Source of the DNA: Prorocentrum cordatum
Taxonomy: Eukaryota; Sar; Dinophyceae; Prorocentrales; Prorocentraceae
DNA: 64,000 bases
Direction of reading: 5' to 3'
Assembly (NCBI GenBank): GCA_963575745.1
Contig: CAUYUJ010014593.1
Coordinates: forward strand, 775,008-839,007
Shown one piece after another: positions 40,901 through 49,230 of the stretch; position 1 is the first letter of the stretch; each line of letters starts with the position of its first letter. The notes beneath the pieces are model-generated. The model saw nothing but the letters and a program-made list of their open reading frames with translations, did not search any database and was not told the DNA's origin. The position numbers and the translations under genes were made by a program.

Positions 40901-40980
40901 ACCGCCTGCAGATTTTATTGAATTCTCCTCCAAGGGAATGGGATGCAGCTGTTAAAGAGTATTGTAAACAGTCAGTGTGA
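37951..40980 (+). CDS. LINE ORF2: AP-type endonuclease and reverse transcriptase
   Basis: About 1009 residues, open directly after the ORF1 TAG in the same frame. EEP endonuclease motifs: SWNVEG (about 38044), LQETHCRG (38136), GDFNAR (38461), and SHH near the end of the domain. RT motifs: SNYRPISLLAVGYKVLA, QYGFRPARGTSDA, LLDWSKAFDRI, GIAQGCPLSPYLF, and YADD at 40168-40179. A C-terminal region (YYGKLARAP, NRGRPRLQW) follows. The first in-frame ATG (38098) lies after the endonuclease Asn, so an active enzyme needs TAG readthrough, re-initiation at a non-AUG codon, or another route. No internal stop or frameshift, so probably recently active. It performs target-primed reverse transcription. 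Confidence 0.85.
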   Translation, partial: EIRRRIGTTSTTSTGKWVTFPCSPVLCGRIASWNVEGISPEKPHKLYEIMKHMSELNIGVLCLQETHCRGSQILEHEGYLFILSGTEHDSREYAGVGFVVAPWMRHAVKGYLQKDNRMASIRLRVSGGILTLITVYAWTNEHPYDIRHDFFTDLTAFATRCKSYGPTVLLGDFNARLLRRRAGERKVIGPYPFENLTGKWEPTSNRELLLELCGALEACVANTFFDAGLEAKATYRDLGTHPAEPVQPGRFEQLDHVVVERSWFSSVTAIWSDRWRALQSHHFVQIVDLDVDIPKKERSTRTATADLTTLQNKDIADTYADAFVRNWESNPPCTDLESRAKSVATCMLGSAQHVLPTISVQKRRPWITTRTLHLIEERNRRRNAGADAQVMKGLNKQIQLSARADRKAWLEEAITQNGWQAIRSLRKGRPMKYGRLRDTQGNLVDAEERAETMANYLEKEQWKLCHEAEQLPNLAEDSSFLPIDVGSINLEEVRRAVKHLKVQKAAGNDRVPPDLWHALWRNSAALEILRQLCDDCWRQKDMPAHWREASVVSIFKKGDTSEPSNYRPISLLAVGYKVLASIILHRLKTGGAEEKLRESQYGFRPARGTSDALFLVRRLIDAALEDKNGKLFLLLLDWSKAFDRIRPAGLLFALRHFRVPPAMLNMIAAIYKARKFVVKDGATTSSQKCQPAGIAQGCPLSPYLFVIVMSVLLEAVDKDFHAQPGIFKNKPYVVTNDVLYADDTLLVAQCPESLQRHFHIVSNIGKTFGLDLNAGKTLLLKIRSDATVLGPNGEEIQSKDDVVYLGGLLSADGRPKAEITRRLGEAKGAFDKLCAVWNHANMTKQHKLRVLQACVFSKLLYGLESCVLLQADKNRLDGFQAKCYRRVLKIQPAFLSFFSNQRVLLEAQSPPLSTILLERQLKYYGKLARAPSQSLPKAMVFQPGEAHSLMPREWRSLKNRGRPRLQWTSYMHARALRVAGDDPDRLQILLNSPPREWDAAVKEYCKQSV

Positions 40981-41012
40981 CTGCGATGAGTTCCCTCGCT
41001 CTGCTCATTCGC

Positions 41013-41978
41013 CTCCCTCCTCCCTGTCCCCTCCCCGCCCCCCCCACCCTCTTCAGACGGAGTGTTGCTGCTTACCCTCGCGCGCCATTTGCGCAAAGCT
41101 TGCAAGTGGTTGCCGGCCGAGGCCCAGTGACATTTTCCACGTATGCATGTGCACATTTCCTGCCGATGCGCCGTCTGGGCGCGGCTCTTTGCGCGGTGCA
41201 CATCCCCTCCCTTACTTACGGTTGTTCCTCGTTTTACTCATCATCCCCCTCTCGGCCCTTCGCCTTCCCATGTCCCCCTCGCCGCCCTTGCTATTTTCGG
41301 GCGGGCGGCGGCCGCGGCGGCGCCCGCCCGACGGCGGGGTTCGGGGACCTCTTGGGCTTGGCCCAGATGGAGCCCCGCGGGGGGGCGCGCCCGCGATGGG
41401 GGAGGAGGAGGAGGAATAGGAGGACGAGGGCGAGGGCAGCAAGAGCGGGCGCAGGAGAAGGAAGGCCAGGAGGAGGAGGAGGAGGAGGGCGAGGAGGAGG
41501 CCCGGATGGCGGATGAGGAACTGATTGCGATGAGGACTTGGAGGGGCCCGAAGGCCTCAAGAGGGCCGCAACAGCGCCCCAAGGGGGCCCAAAGGGGGCC
41601 CCAACGGGCACCCAAGTACATGTTACATGCGTCTTGGGGCCTTGTCGGGGCCACCTTGGGGCCCTCCTGGCCCCCTCTTGGGGCCCCTCGGGAGCGCCTC
41701 CACTCTGTCGAAAGAGCCCCAAGAAGACCCCAAGAGGACCATCGAGAGAAGACCTTGAGAGAGCCCCAGGAAAGAGCCCCAGGAGGGCCCCAAGAGGCCT
41801 CTGTTCCTTCCCCTCGTTCGCCCTTGTCCTTGTCCTTGTCCTCGCGCCTGTCCTCGCCCCCGCCCCTCCCCGTGCCCTTGCCCCTTTGCCCGTCTCACTC
41901 GCGCTCGTGGTTTCGTTATACCTGTTTGTTTTTCTGCGTCAGTGGTCACCGCAACATGGGTTCGAAGCGTTGACGTCC
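41013..41978. other. no gene; C-rich tract, GGA tract and CTTGGGGCC repeats
   Basis: 41013-41060 continues the pyrimidine tract interrupted by the LINE. 41397-41512 is GGA-rich. 41540-41790 is CCCAAGAGGCC-type repeat. 41818-41880 has CTTGTCCTTGTCC units. ORFs crossing these are artefacts. Confidence 0.55.
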
Positions 41979-42039
41979 TCGCGTAGCTGTTGATCCGTGG
42001 GCCCATGCTGCATGGCCCCGCAGACCAACAGCTACGCGA
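41979..42039. repeat. strong nested hairpin
   Basis: TCGCGTAGCTGTTG (41979-41992) pairs perfectly with CAACAGCTACGCGA (42026-42039). The loop holds GGGCCCATG-CTG-CATGGCCC, an inner stem. It stands 36 bp left of direct repeat L. Confidence 0.7.
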
Positions 42040-42074
42040 AGATTTTCCTATCCAAGTCACGCCCATCGTGGATC

Positions 42075-42674
42075 GCCCGCTATCTCCTCTTCTCGCTCTC
42101 CTCAGCCTCGGCGCTGGGGCCTGGCGTGCCCGCGCGGCGCGGGGATTCGTGGCCCGCCGGGGGCAGGCTCGACGGGGTGCGTTTTGGCGCGGAGAAGTTG
42201 AAAGCGTCATTGCTTATGTATTTTCTGACGCTTCTCTGCTTGCTGTTACCGCTGGCAAACGCCAGTCCCTGGATAGCAACTAAAACGCGCATGCGGTCAC
42301 ACCTCTTGACGCTTCGCGCATCGCCGCCAGCCCATCCAGGAACGATGGGCCCCAAAGGCGGCCCCAGACGGCCTGAAGACGGCCCAATAGGCGCCCAAGA
42401 CGGCCCACGACGGCCCCAGCGCGGCCCCGAAGGCGCGCAAGACGCAATACAGCCCCAAGAGCCGCCAAGACGCATCTATTGCCATCTTGGGCCATCTTGG
42501 AGGCCATCTCGCGCTCTCTGAGGCCCTCTTGGAGCCATATTGGGCCATCTTGGGCGCTGCTATGGGCCGGGCCCCCCCGTCCAAACGCATGGATGGGGGG
42601 GGCGGGCGAGACTCCCAAGCAGGGAAAGTGAGGAGGCTGGAACAGGGAACGCCCTAGACCACCTGCGCCCTGAG
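42075..42674 (+). repeat. 0.6-kb direct repeat L
   Basis: Aligns along its whole length with 55765-56388 in the same orientation: shared blocks CTCCTCTTCTCGCTCTCCTC, GCGGAGAAGTTGAA, CAAACGCCAGTCCCTGGATA, CGGCCCCAGACGGCCTGAAG, GCCCTAGACCACCTGCGCCC. Visible divergence is roughly 15-20%. It could be a terminal repeat of a large element or two copies of a dispersed family. CTTGGGCC motifs fill its middle. Confidence 0.65.
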
Positions 42675-42745
42675 GGCTGTCGGGGTTACGTCCGCCCCGC
42701 GATCTCTGATGTCGCTGAGGTCCGATTCATTTTCGTGGGGCCATT

Positions 42746-43138
42746 TTGGCTCCAGTCGCCCATGGGCCATGGGCCATGGGCGACGTCCTGCGGCTGGGCC
42801 TCGGCCCCGCTCGCGCCGATGCCGTCGCAGACGCTGCCGCGGGCGTCGCCGCGGGCGCCGCCGCGGGCGCTGCCCCGGGCGCCGCCGGGGGCGCTGCCGC
42901 GGGCAGCGGCGGGCAGGGGCACGGCGGCGACGCCGATGCCGATGCCATGCAGGCTGCGCAGAGGCTCGGTTTGCCGCGGCTCGCTGGAGGGCAGAGGCGA
43001 TTGCCGATCGGCGCGCGGCGCCGCTCAGATGCGCACGTGGAGCTGATCCGCGAGAAGAGGAACACGGCGCAGCATAAGAGGGCAGCGGAGGCAGCCGCCG
43101 AGAAGTTCGCCAGGCTGGGGAGGGTCTGGAACCAATGA
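42746..43138 (+). CDS. Ala-rich/basic ORF in frame with the next one
   Basis: 130 codons, Ala/Gly-rich at first, then a charged helical end (ELIREKRNTAQHKRAAEAAA, KFARLGRVWNQ). It ends with TGA (43136-43138), after which the same frame stays open for 744 codons. It may be the N-terminus of the downstream protein with a stop in between, or a separate exon. Just upstream, 42740-42752 matches 13 consecutive bases of the spliced leader. Confidence 0.35.
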   Translation: MAPVAHGPWAMGDVLRLGLGPARADAVADAAAGVAAGAAAGAAPGAAGGAAAGSGGQGHGGDADADAMQAAQRLGLPRLAGGQRRLPIGARRRSDAHVELIREKRNTAQHKRAAEAAAEKFARLGRVWNQ

Positions 43139-45373
43139 GTGCTGCGCGAGGGCAACAAGGTCCAGGTGGATAGCGAGTCGGGCCAGAACGTCCCTCAGGA
43201 TCTCGGCCCGACGTCCAATCGGTGCACGACTGCTGGTACGCTGCGAGTGGCATGGCGTTCTTTAGCCCACAACGACCCCCGCGGCGTGGGATCGAATCGC
43301 GTCGACATCCAGACGTGCCATCGCGCGCCGGCGGCGATCACCACCGCGTCCGCGCTGGCCCACAGCGCCACGATGTCCGCGGCGAGCGACGTGCTGAAGG
43401 GCATCCAGAGGCCGATGGTCGTGAAGCGCGGGTACGACGCTACCCCGATGCTCGTCCAGTTCTGGGCGATGCAGGTCTTGCTGGAGGAGCACGCTCGGTA
43501 CTTGATCAACGCTTGGGGCGGCGAGAGATGGGCGGCGGCGCCGCTGTCTGAGCATCGGCGCCAGTGCCCGCATGCCCCGTCCTTGCGCGGGGTCGTGGAG
43601 GTGATGGCCGTCCATCTTGAGGTGAGGTGGGTGTCCGACGATTCTGATGCGATCGAGCATCGACGCATCAAGTGCCCCCCAGTGGTGCCCCAGGCTGCCA
43701 ACGCATCGCGCGCGTTCGAGGCCGTCAGGAATGCCTGCAGGGATCTGGACGTCGATTCGCTCAACAGGGCTTCTGAGGGGCATGGCGCGTGGATCATCCT
43801 TGCTGAATCTCCCGGTGCTTGCGGCCCCAATCGTCGGCTCCAAGCGTTCACCCAGTCTCTGTTGGGGCCCAAGGTGTTGCATGTACCTGGCCAATGTCTT
43901 GCCCATCGTCTCCATCGTATCCTGGCGAAGCGCACTGCCGAGGAAGATGTTGTTGGATGCGTTCATGCAGTAGCTTTCGTGTTCAGGATTGCGTCCGGGA
44001 AGAAACAGTGGCGGCCGGCATTGCGACGCCTGATCGACGACGAGCTGGCCATCGCGGCAGGCCCTGCGGACCCCGAGAACATTGGTCGCAACCGTCTGGC
44101 CGCGGAACAGACGTTGCTGAGATTCCACGAGAGGGCCCGCAGCAAGGCCAAGGTTGGCGTCGAGACCTCTCTCGAGGAAGGCCCCCAGCAGACGACGCAA
44201 GCGGCGGCGGGTTCACTCGTCCGCAGGCTCGGCGGGGATTGGAGGACCAATCGAGTGATCACGCACTCGCCTGCCTTGGTTGACGACCCGAACGGCACCG
44301 ACCCCCAGGAGATCCGAGAGAGGGCGCGCGACGAGATTCACGCTGCTCTAACCAGCTCTTTCTTGTTTGGTGGCATTGCCTCAGTTCCATCGAAGAGCAG
44401 CCGGGGGACTTGCAGCCATCACCTGGGCGCCCAAGTGCGCGGCGAACTATTCCGCGGCTTGCTCGGCAGGGCGCGCGAGATGGCATGGCCCCGGGAAGCC
44501 GCCGAGGTGGCGGCCGACTCCGACGAGGACAAAGACCAGGATTATCACAAGCAAGTGAAGTCCAAGATCCGCAGGACTCTCAAGTGGACGGGCAGCAAGG
44601 CGCACATGAGGTTCGCCAGCGTCGTCTCTGCAGCCAGCGAGCCCCTCGACCACCTCCTGATGCAGGCCCAGCACGACTCGGAGGATGGCAACTTCGTGAT
44701 CCGCCACTTCGGCGAGAACGGCCCTGTGACAGAGGCCATGACCGCGTGGCATGACATGCTGACTGGGCCCGTGGAAGAGACTTCGCTGGGCATTGTGTTT
44801 GATTTCTTCGGGGGCGACAGTTTCGAGTCCTTGCATGCGCTGGCGACGCGGCGCTTCGAGGTCGCTCTCGACATGATGGCGCAGATCTGGTTCTGGATCG
44901 TCGAGCATTTCAACCGGTTCCCTTTCAAGGTCGCCAAGATGTTCTGCGCGGTTGCGACTCCAGAGGGCGTCCACGCGGTCCTGGGCGAGCTGTTCAGCAC
45001 GCCGGCGCGCTGTCTGGACTCCGGCTTCACTCGGAAGGCGCTTCGGCTGAAACCCAGCCCGTCCAAATGGCGCGTCTCGAGGGCGCGGGTTGGGCGGCGG
45101 GAAGAGGGGTCGCGGGCGTGGCCAGGGGGTTCGTCTGCAGTGCCCCCCTGCGTCCCCTTACTTCCCCGTTTCGCCGCCCCCCCCCGAACACTCGGCGACG
45201 AAGCGGTCTTTGATGCCGCATGTGCCCCCCCCCCCCCCCCCCCCCAGCCCCTGCGCCCGCCCCGCCCCGCCCTGGGCTGCCCCCCCCCCTTCCCCTCCGC
45301 TTCGACCACGCCATTTCGACGGGCGGTTTTCCCGAGGTCGTGGATGCTTTCCCTGACAAAGACGCTTTCATGA
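43139..45373 (+). CDS. large hypothetical protein, possibly transposase-like
   Basis: Protein-like from about 43200 to 45060. Notable segments: KRGYDATPMLVQFWAMQVLL, IKCPPVVPQAANASRAFEAV, LLGPKVLHVPGQCLAHRLHR, WRPALRRLIDDELAI, VEHFNRFPFKVAKMFCAV. The CLAHRLHRI piece in mid-protein recalls the Cys-x2-His region of hAT-type transposases, but I cannot place the three catalytic acids, so this is only a hint. No ATG before about 43378 (MSAASDVLKG), so an upstream exon or readthrough from the preceding ORF is likely. After about 45060 the frame runs into Pro-rich low complexity; the C-terminal part continues in another frame at 45298. Confidence 0.5.
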   Translation: MLREGNKVQVDSESGQNVPQDLGPTSNRCTTAGTLRVAWRSLAHNDPRGVGSNRVDIQTCHRAPAAITTASALAHSATMSAASDVLKGIQRPMVVKRGYDATPMLVQFWAMQVLLEEHARYLINAWGGERWAAAPLSEHRRQCPHAPSLRGVVEVMAVHLEVRWVSDDSDAIEHRRIKCPPVVPQAANASRAFEAVRNACRDLDVDSLNRASEGHGAWIILAESPGACGPNRRLQAFTQSLLGPKVLHVPGQCLAHRLHRILAKRTAEEDVVGCVHAVAFVFRIASGKKQWRPALRRLIDDELAIAAGPADPENIGRNRLAAEQTLLRFHERARSKAKVGVETSLEEGPQQTTQAAAGSLVRRLGGDWRTNRVITHSPALVDDPNGTDPQEIRERARDEIHAALTSSFLFGGIASVPSKSSRGTCSHHLGAQVRGELFRGLLGRAREMAWPREAAEVAADSDEDKDQDYHKQVKSKIRRTLKWTGSKAHMRFASVVSAASEPLDHLLMQAQHDSEDGNFVIRHFGENGPVTEAMTAWHDMLTGPVEETSLGIVFDFFGGDSFESLHALATRRFEVALDMMAQIWFWIVEHFNRFPFKVAKMFCAVATPEGVHAVLGELFSTPARCLDSGFTRKALRLKPSPSKWRVSRARVGRREEGSRAWPGGSSAVPPCVPLLPRFAAPPRTLGDEAVFDAACAPPPPPPQPLRPPRPALGCPPPFPSASTTPFRRAVFPRSWMLSLTKTLS

Positions 45374-46074
45374 GGGACGAGAGCATGATCACAGAGGCCC
45401 TGTTGGCGTGGGCGCGCTCTACGCTGGTGGAGAACATGGGCGTGGAGAGGATGCTCGCTCTCTTCCGCAGGTGCGCCAACTCGAAGGCCCCGCTCATCGA
45501 TCGCCTGCTGGGGGCTGGGCATTTGGCTCAGCTGCGCAGCCTGCGCGTCGAGGGCGGCGGCAGGGGCCCGTCGACGACGACGCGCGACCGCATCCTGGGC
45601 GCCCCCGCCATCGCGAACGAGAAGCGCGCGAAGAAGCGGGCCGCCACTTGCCGAGGTGCCATGCTCTATATGCTTGACGAGGTTGCCAGGCGGAAAGAGG
45701 CGGGCATGAGATTGTCCAGGGTCGGGCACTACCAGGAGCGCCGGGCGTTGCTCGCCGGGTTCGCGGACGAGCGCGAGGCGGCGAGGAGTCGGTACGAGAG
45801 CGACGCCGAGATGAGGAACGCGGCGAAGCGACGCCGGGATGACGCTGATGATGACGACGTCGGGTTCGACGCGGTCGACTCGTGCGCCCTCGCAGCGGGG
45901 CCCCACTTGTTCGGCCTGTCCTCGATCGATGAGCCGATCCGCGTCGACGTCGTCGAGTCGGGGGCGCAGCGCTTGAGCGGCTCCGAGTGCCGCAAGGGCT
46001 TCGCGGGGCTGCGCCAGCACGGCTTGGACTTCGTGCGGGGCTTGTTCTGCCCCGACGCAGGTCGCAGCATTTGA
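45298..46074 (+). CDS. C-terminal part of the preceding hypothetical protein (shifted frame)
   Basis: Starts after a C20 run (45226-45245) and further C runs. Encodes FDHAISTGGFPEVVDAFPDK, AFMRDESMITEALLAWARST, helical stretches with KRAKKRAATCRGAM, an acidic DDADDDDVGFD patch and a Cys-containing end (SGSECRKGF, GLFCPDAGRSI), then TGA. The frame change may reflect an intron (about 45060-45297) or a length error in the C run. No family recognised. Confidence 0.45.
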   Translation, partial: RFDHAISTGGFPEVVDAFPDKDAFMRDESMITEALLAWARSTLVENMGVERMLALFRRCANSKAPLIDRLLGAGHLAQLRSLRVEGGGRGPSTTTRDRILGAPAIANEKRAKKRAATCRGAMLYMLDEVARRKEAGMRLSRVGHYQERRALLAGFADEREAARSRYESDAEMRNAAKRRRDDADDDDVGFDAVDSCALAAGPHLFGLSSIDEPIRVDVVESGAQRLSGSECRKGFAGLRQHGLDFVRGLFCPDAGRSI

Positions 46075-46940
46075 GGGGGTCGGAGGAGTGGATGGCCCAC
46101 CCATTCCTCCTGCCTGGGCGGGGGCCGAAAGGCGCAGGAGGTGGCGGGGGAGGATGAGATGAGAGGGTTTGAGGAGCTGGTGGGGGAGGAAGGGGGGGGG
46201 GGCAGGTGCGCTGAGCTGGTGGGCGAGGAGGAGGTAGGGGGGCCATCGTCTGATTTATTTTGGCCGGGCTCGCGAAGCTCGGCCATAATAGGGCAGACGA
46301 TGGCCCCAGGGATTAGATCGTGCCCCAGGGATTAGGTCGCGCGAGGTTTACCCTACCTCTGCTCTCGGGAGCGCTCCTTTGATGGCGCCGGGTCTCAGCA
46401 ATCGGCGTCCGCGCGCAGGAATAATCGCCATGGGGTGTTTGTGAGATAATTATTCATTTATCTATTTATTTTGGGACTTGCAGGTTCCGGCAAGTTCCCC
46501 CCCCCCTCCAGGATTCACGATCTGCGTGATTGTCGCCACATTAATTTTTGGTTCCGGCAGGTTCCGGCAAGTTCGCCCCGCCGCCAAAAAATAAAAAATA
46601 ATAATTCCCACAGGTTCACCGACATATATAAACATTGGGGGGCAAAGAAAGAATTATAGCCCCCGGAAGTGTTCGGAGTTGAAATGGTTGAGCGGTTTTT
46701 GGGGGAGCTCCGACTGGAGGCCCGCCTCCGGCTTGTTTTTGCGCCCCGGTTTACTTCGGAGGGTTCGGGGAATTCTCGGGAGGCCCGATCGGCGGTTTGG
46801 TGGCCCCCTTTCAAAGACACTGGGTAATGAGCGGCCTGTGGTTTCTAGTTGGGGTGATCAGACCAACCACGAGACGTCATCTTCGGAGGGGCCCCACGCC
46901 TTTCGGCGGCCTACAGTAAGAGAGGGGGTCGGCGGCGGCG
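46075..46940. other. no gene recognised
   Basis: GGGGGAGGA-rich near 46150-46205. CCCCAGGGATTAG occurs twice at 46302-46334. GGTTCCGGCAAGTTC occurs twice (46484, 46569). An AT-rich patch lies at 46440-46640. Confidence 0.4.
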
Positions 46941-47549
46941 GTGGGGGGGGGGGGGGCGCGCTGCTTCCGCGGCCACCAGGCTGGGCAGAGCCAGTTCCCC
47001 TCGTTGTCAGACAGGCCGGGCATTCCAGCTGTCTCGCAGGCCCGCCAGGGGGACGGTGTCGTCCTGGGGCCAGTAGCGTCAGGGGCGGTGGAGTCTCGGG
47101 GGGATTTGCCGCCGCGGCAGGCGGAGGCCGCCGACCTGGCGCAGGTGGAGGGCCCGCCGATCGAGGACGCCAGGCCCCGCCAGGAGGACCTGCCGCCCAC
47201 CGCCTCAGGCCAGACGAGTTTGGACACAGCCATCAGCTTGCAGCATTCCAGAGTCGGGGCGCGGCTCACTCGTTTGATCACCGAGGGGCTGAATTGGAGG
47301 GCGAAAGAGGGGGTCTGCAACAGGGGGTCTTCAATGGGGGCTGAATGGCCCATATATGCTCAATGTATCGCTCATGTATGTGATCGGGTACGATTGGCAT
47401 CCAATTTTGGCGGTCATTGGTGGCCAGTCATTCGTGCCCGCGCGTTGCCCGCGCGGGCACACGCGCCGTCCATCCATTATCGTTCATGCGTGCGGGCGTT
47501 CTTGCATATTGCGCGTGGGTCGGCGAAGTGGAGTGCAAGTGTGTCTTGA
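46941..47549 (+). CDS. uncertain open frame
   Basis: Balanced, protein-like composition in the middle (QSQFPSLSDRPGIPAVSQAR, RQEDLPPTASGQTSLDTAIS), with no ATG at its start and no recognised domain. It may be a fragment of a mobile-element gag-like protein. Low confidence. Confidence 0.2.
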   Translation: MGGGGARCFRGHQAGQSQFPSLSDRPGIPAVSQARQGDGVVLGPVASGAVESRGDLPPRQAEAADLAQVEGPPIEDARPRQEDLPPTASGQTSLDTAISLQHSRVGARLTRLITEGLNWRAKEGVCNRGSSMGAEWPIYAQCIAHVCDRVRLASNFGGHWWPVIRARALPARAHAPSIHYRSCVRAFLHIARGSAKWSASVS

Positions 47550-47636
47550 TTGTGCGGTTGATGATCGCGTATGTTCCCAAACGATGACTTCTCGACCCCC
47601 AAGACAGATTTGGAATGGGCCCCGCGATTCTCCAAA

Positions 47637-47855
47637 AATTTGAATTCACATTTTCCTTTTCCCCAAAATGTGAATTCACATTGTTCCCAAAATGTGAATT
47701 CACATTCTTGCCCCTTCATAAAGAATCCTACACAAAATTCCAAAATGTGAATTCACATTTCCCTTCTTCCCAAAATGTGAATTCACATTTTCCTTTTTCC
47801 CAAAATGTGAATTCACATTTTGCTTTTCCCCACGATGTGAATTCGCATTTTGCCC
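47637..47855. repeat. array of seven AATGTGAATTCACATT palindromes, 30-bp spacing
   Basis: GAATTC centres start at 47642, 47672, 47696, 47749, 47779, 47809 and 47839. Four of the six intervals are exactly 30 bp; the others are 24 and 53. Copies 2, 4, 5 and 6 carry the full 16-bp palindrome; copies 1, 3 and 7 differ at the edges. Spacers are CCTTTTTCCC-like. Encoded repeats such as NVNSHF are by-products. Confidence 0.85.
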
Positions 47856-48097
47856 TGGCCTTCAAGATCCCCAAAACTGAGGCGCAGTGTTCCGCATGCC
47901 AGATTGGCTGGGCAGATTTCGACACTCACCCGACCGCTTTCGTGTGTTCCGGCCTGTTCTTGTTGCGCCCTTAGCGCACGTTGCCTTGGTCGCCTTTCCC
48001 GAGCCCCCCGCCCCCTTGCTTCCTTTCCCTTCAAGTCTCGCGCGCGGGCGCAGGCGGGGGCTTCAATTAGTTTCCCCGCCGAACGCAGCAATCGAGG

Positions 48098-49087
48098 ATG
48101 CATCACCCATTCATGACATTAAAAAACATCATTGCCGGGGCCCTGCGCCCGACCCCCACTTTCACCCTCCAACTGAAGGGTTTCAATGACATGTTTTCGC
48201 GCGGGTTCGCCTGGGGCACGGTGCGTTCTGGCGCAGATAGACTTGCGAAGGTAGGCGAGCGATGCTCGTCGTTCTGGAAGGCCCAGTTCAACGCGTCGAT
48301 GGAGTACGTTAGCGGTCTCGCCTGCGAGGAGGATCTTGAGAAGCAAGGGTTCCTCCACGACCAGTTCCCCTTGCTCCGCCGCTCGTGCAGGGACGTATCA
48401 GACTTGCGGCAAGGCAAGGCCACCAACTTGATCACGGGCGTAGTGGATGCGGTGCCCTTCACGGATGGTTGCGCCATGGGTTTCACATGCGGCCCGAGGT
48501 CACCTGCCAACCCGAAGGCCCGCTCGAACTTGAACTGCGTCCAGCGAGATACGGACGCCGCGACTAATGAGACCCTCAGGTCGGGCTTGGCCTACATCGA
48601 GAGGGCGTAGCCCGCTGTCGCGCGGCTGGAGAACGTGAAGGAGTTGATGGCGAAAGACGATCCCTCCGAGATTTCGGACGCCGAAGTGGTCCTCGCCATG
48701 CTGAGGGGCATGAACTACGCTTGCGACGCGTTCGTCTCCGATGCTAGTGTTTACGGTTCGTGGCCTCGTCGCACTCGCCTCTACATCGTCGGCTTCCTCG
48801 AGGACTCAGCTGAGAACCGCTCCAGGTTGGATCTGGCGCGCAGGATCTTGGGCGCCATGGGGCGCGGCCCAGGCCGAGCCGCCAATGTGATCATTGCGGA
48901 CCCGCGCAAGTTACCGGCTTCGGTCGACGACGGCATGTTCCCCCCGAAGAAGAAGCCGAAGCAGGACAGGAAGGACGAGCCAAACTACAAGAGTGAGCAC
49001 ATGGACATCTTCGCGGCCTGCAAGCTCGAGTGGCCTCCGAATCTAGAGCCGTCCGACCCGACCAGGCGTGAGCTCAGGATGGCGTGA
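48098..49087 (+). pseudogene. DNA cytosine methyltransferase-like gene, N-terminal and central part, interrupted by TAG
   Basis: One continuous frame except for a TAG at 48608-48610. Before the stop: a motif IV-like segment (AVPFTDGCAMGFTCGPRSPA, NPKARSNLNCVQRDTDA) with Cys in the expected place, TC replacing PC, and helix NETLRSGLAYIERA. After the stop: LENVKELM, the ENV of motif VI, then YGSWPRRTRLYIVGF, resembling motif VIII. C5 methyltransferases flip and methylate cytosine. Motif I was not found, so the 5' end is missing or in another exon. The stop falls between motifs IV and VI and would abolish activity unless read through. Confidence 0.6.
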
Positions 49088-49230
49088 GCGTCAGGATGGC
49101 AGAGGTCGCCTGGTTCCTCCATCGTCATTTCCCTGCGCGTGAACTTGCTGACGGCGAGTGCGAGGCCCCGGGCAGCAGTCCTCCTCTCGCGAGGCCAGGT
49201 GCGCAATGCAAGCACATCGGTACGTGCTGA

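Larger units (their letters stand above)
36697..41007 (+). mobile_element. full-length LINE retrotransposon beginning with the spliced leader
   Basis: About 4.3 kb: SL relic, 126-bp leader, ORF1 (RNA-binding type), ORF2 (endonuclease-RT), and a 27-bp tail without poly-A. TTCGC at 36692-36696 and 41008-41012 may be a 5-bp target duplication, and the flanking pyrimidine tract continues across it. Base composition is visibly less GC-rich than the surroundings. Both ORFs look intact. Confidence 0.85.

Noticed and set aside
47637-47855. CRISPR-like array
   Set aside because: The repeats are palindromes and the spacers are near-identical pyrimidine strings; the host is eukaryotic.
47615-47974. Protein with repeated NVNSHF/KCEFTF units
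   Set aside because: The repeats come from the palindrome array, which reads similarly on both strands.
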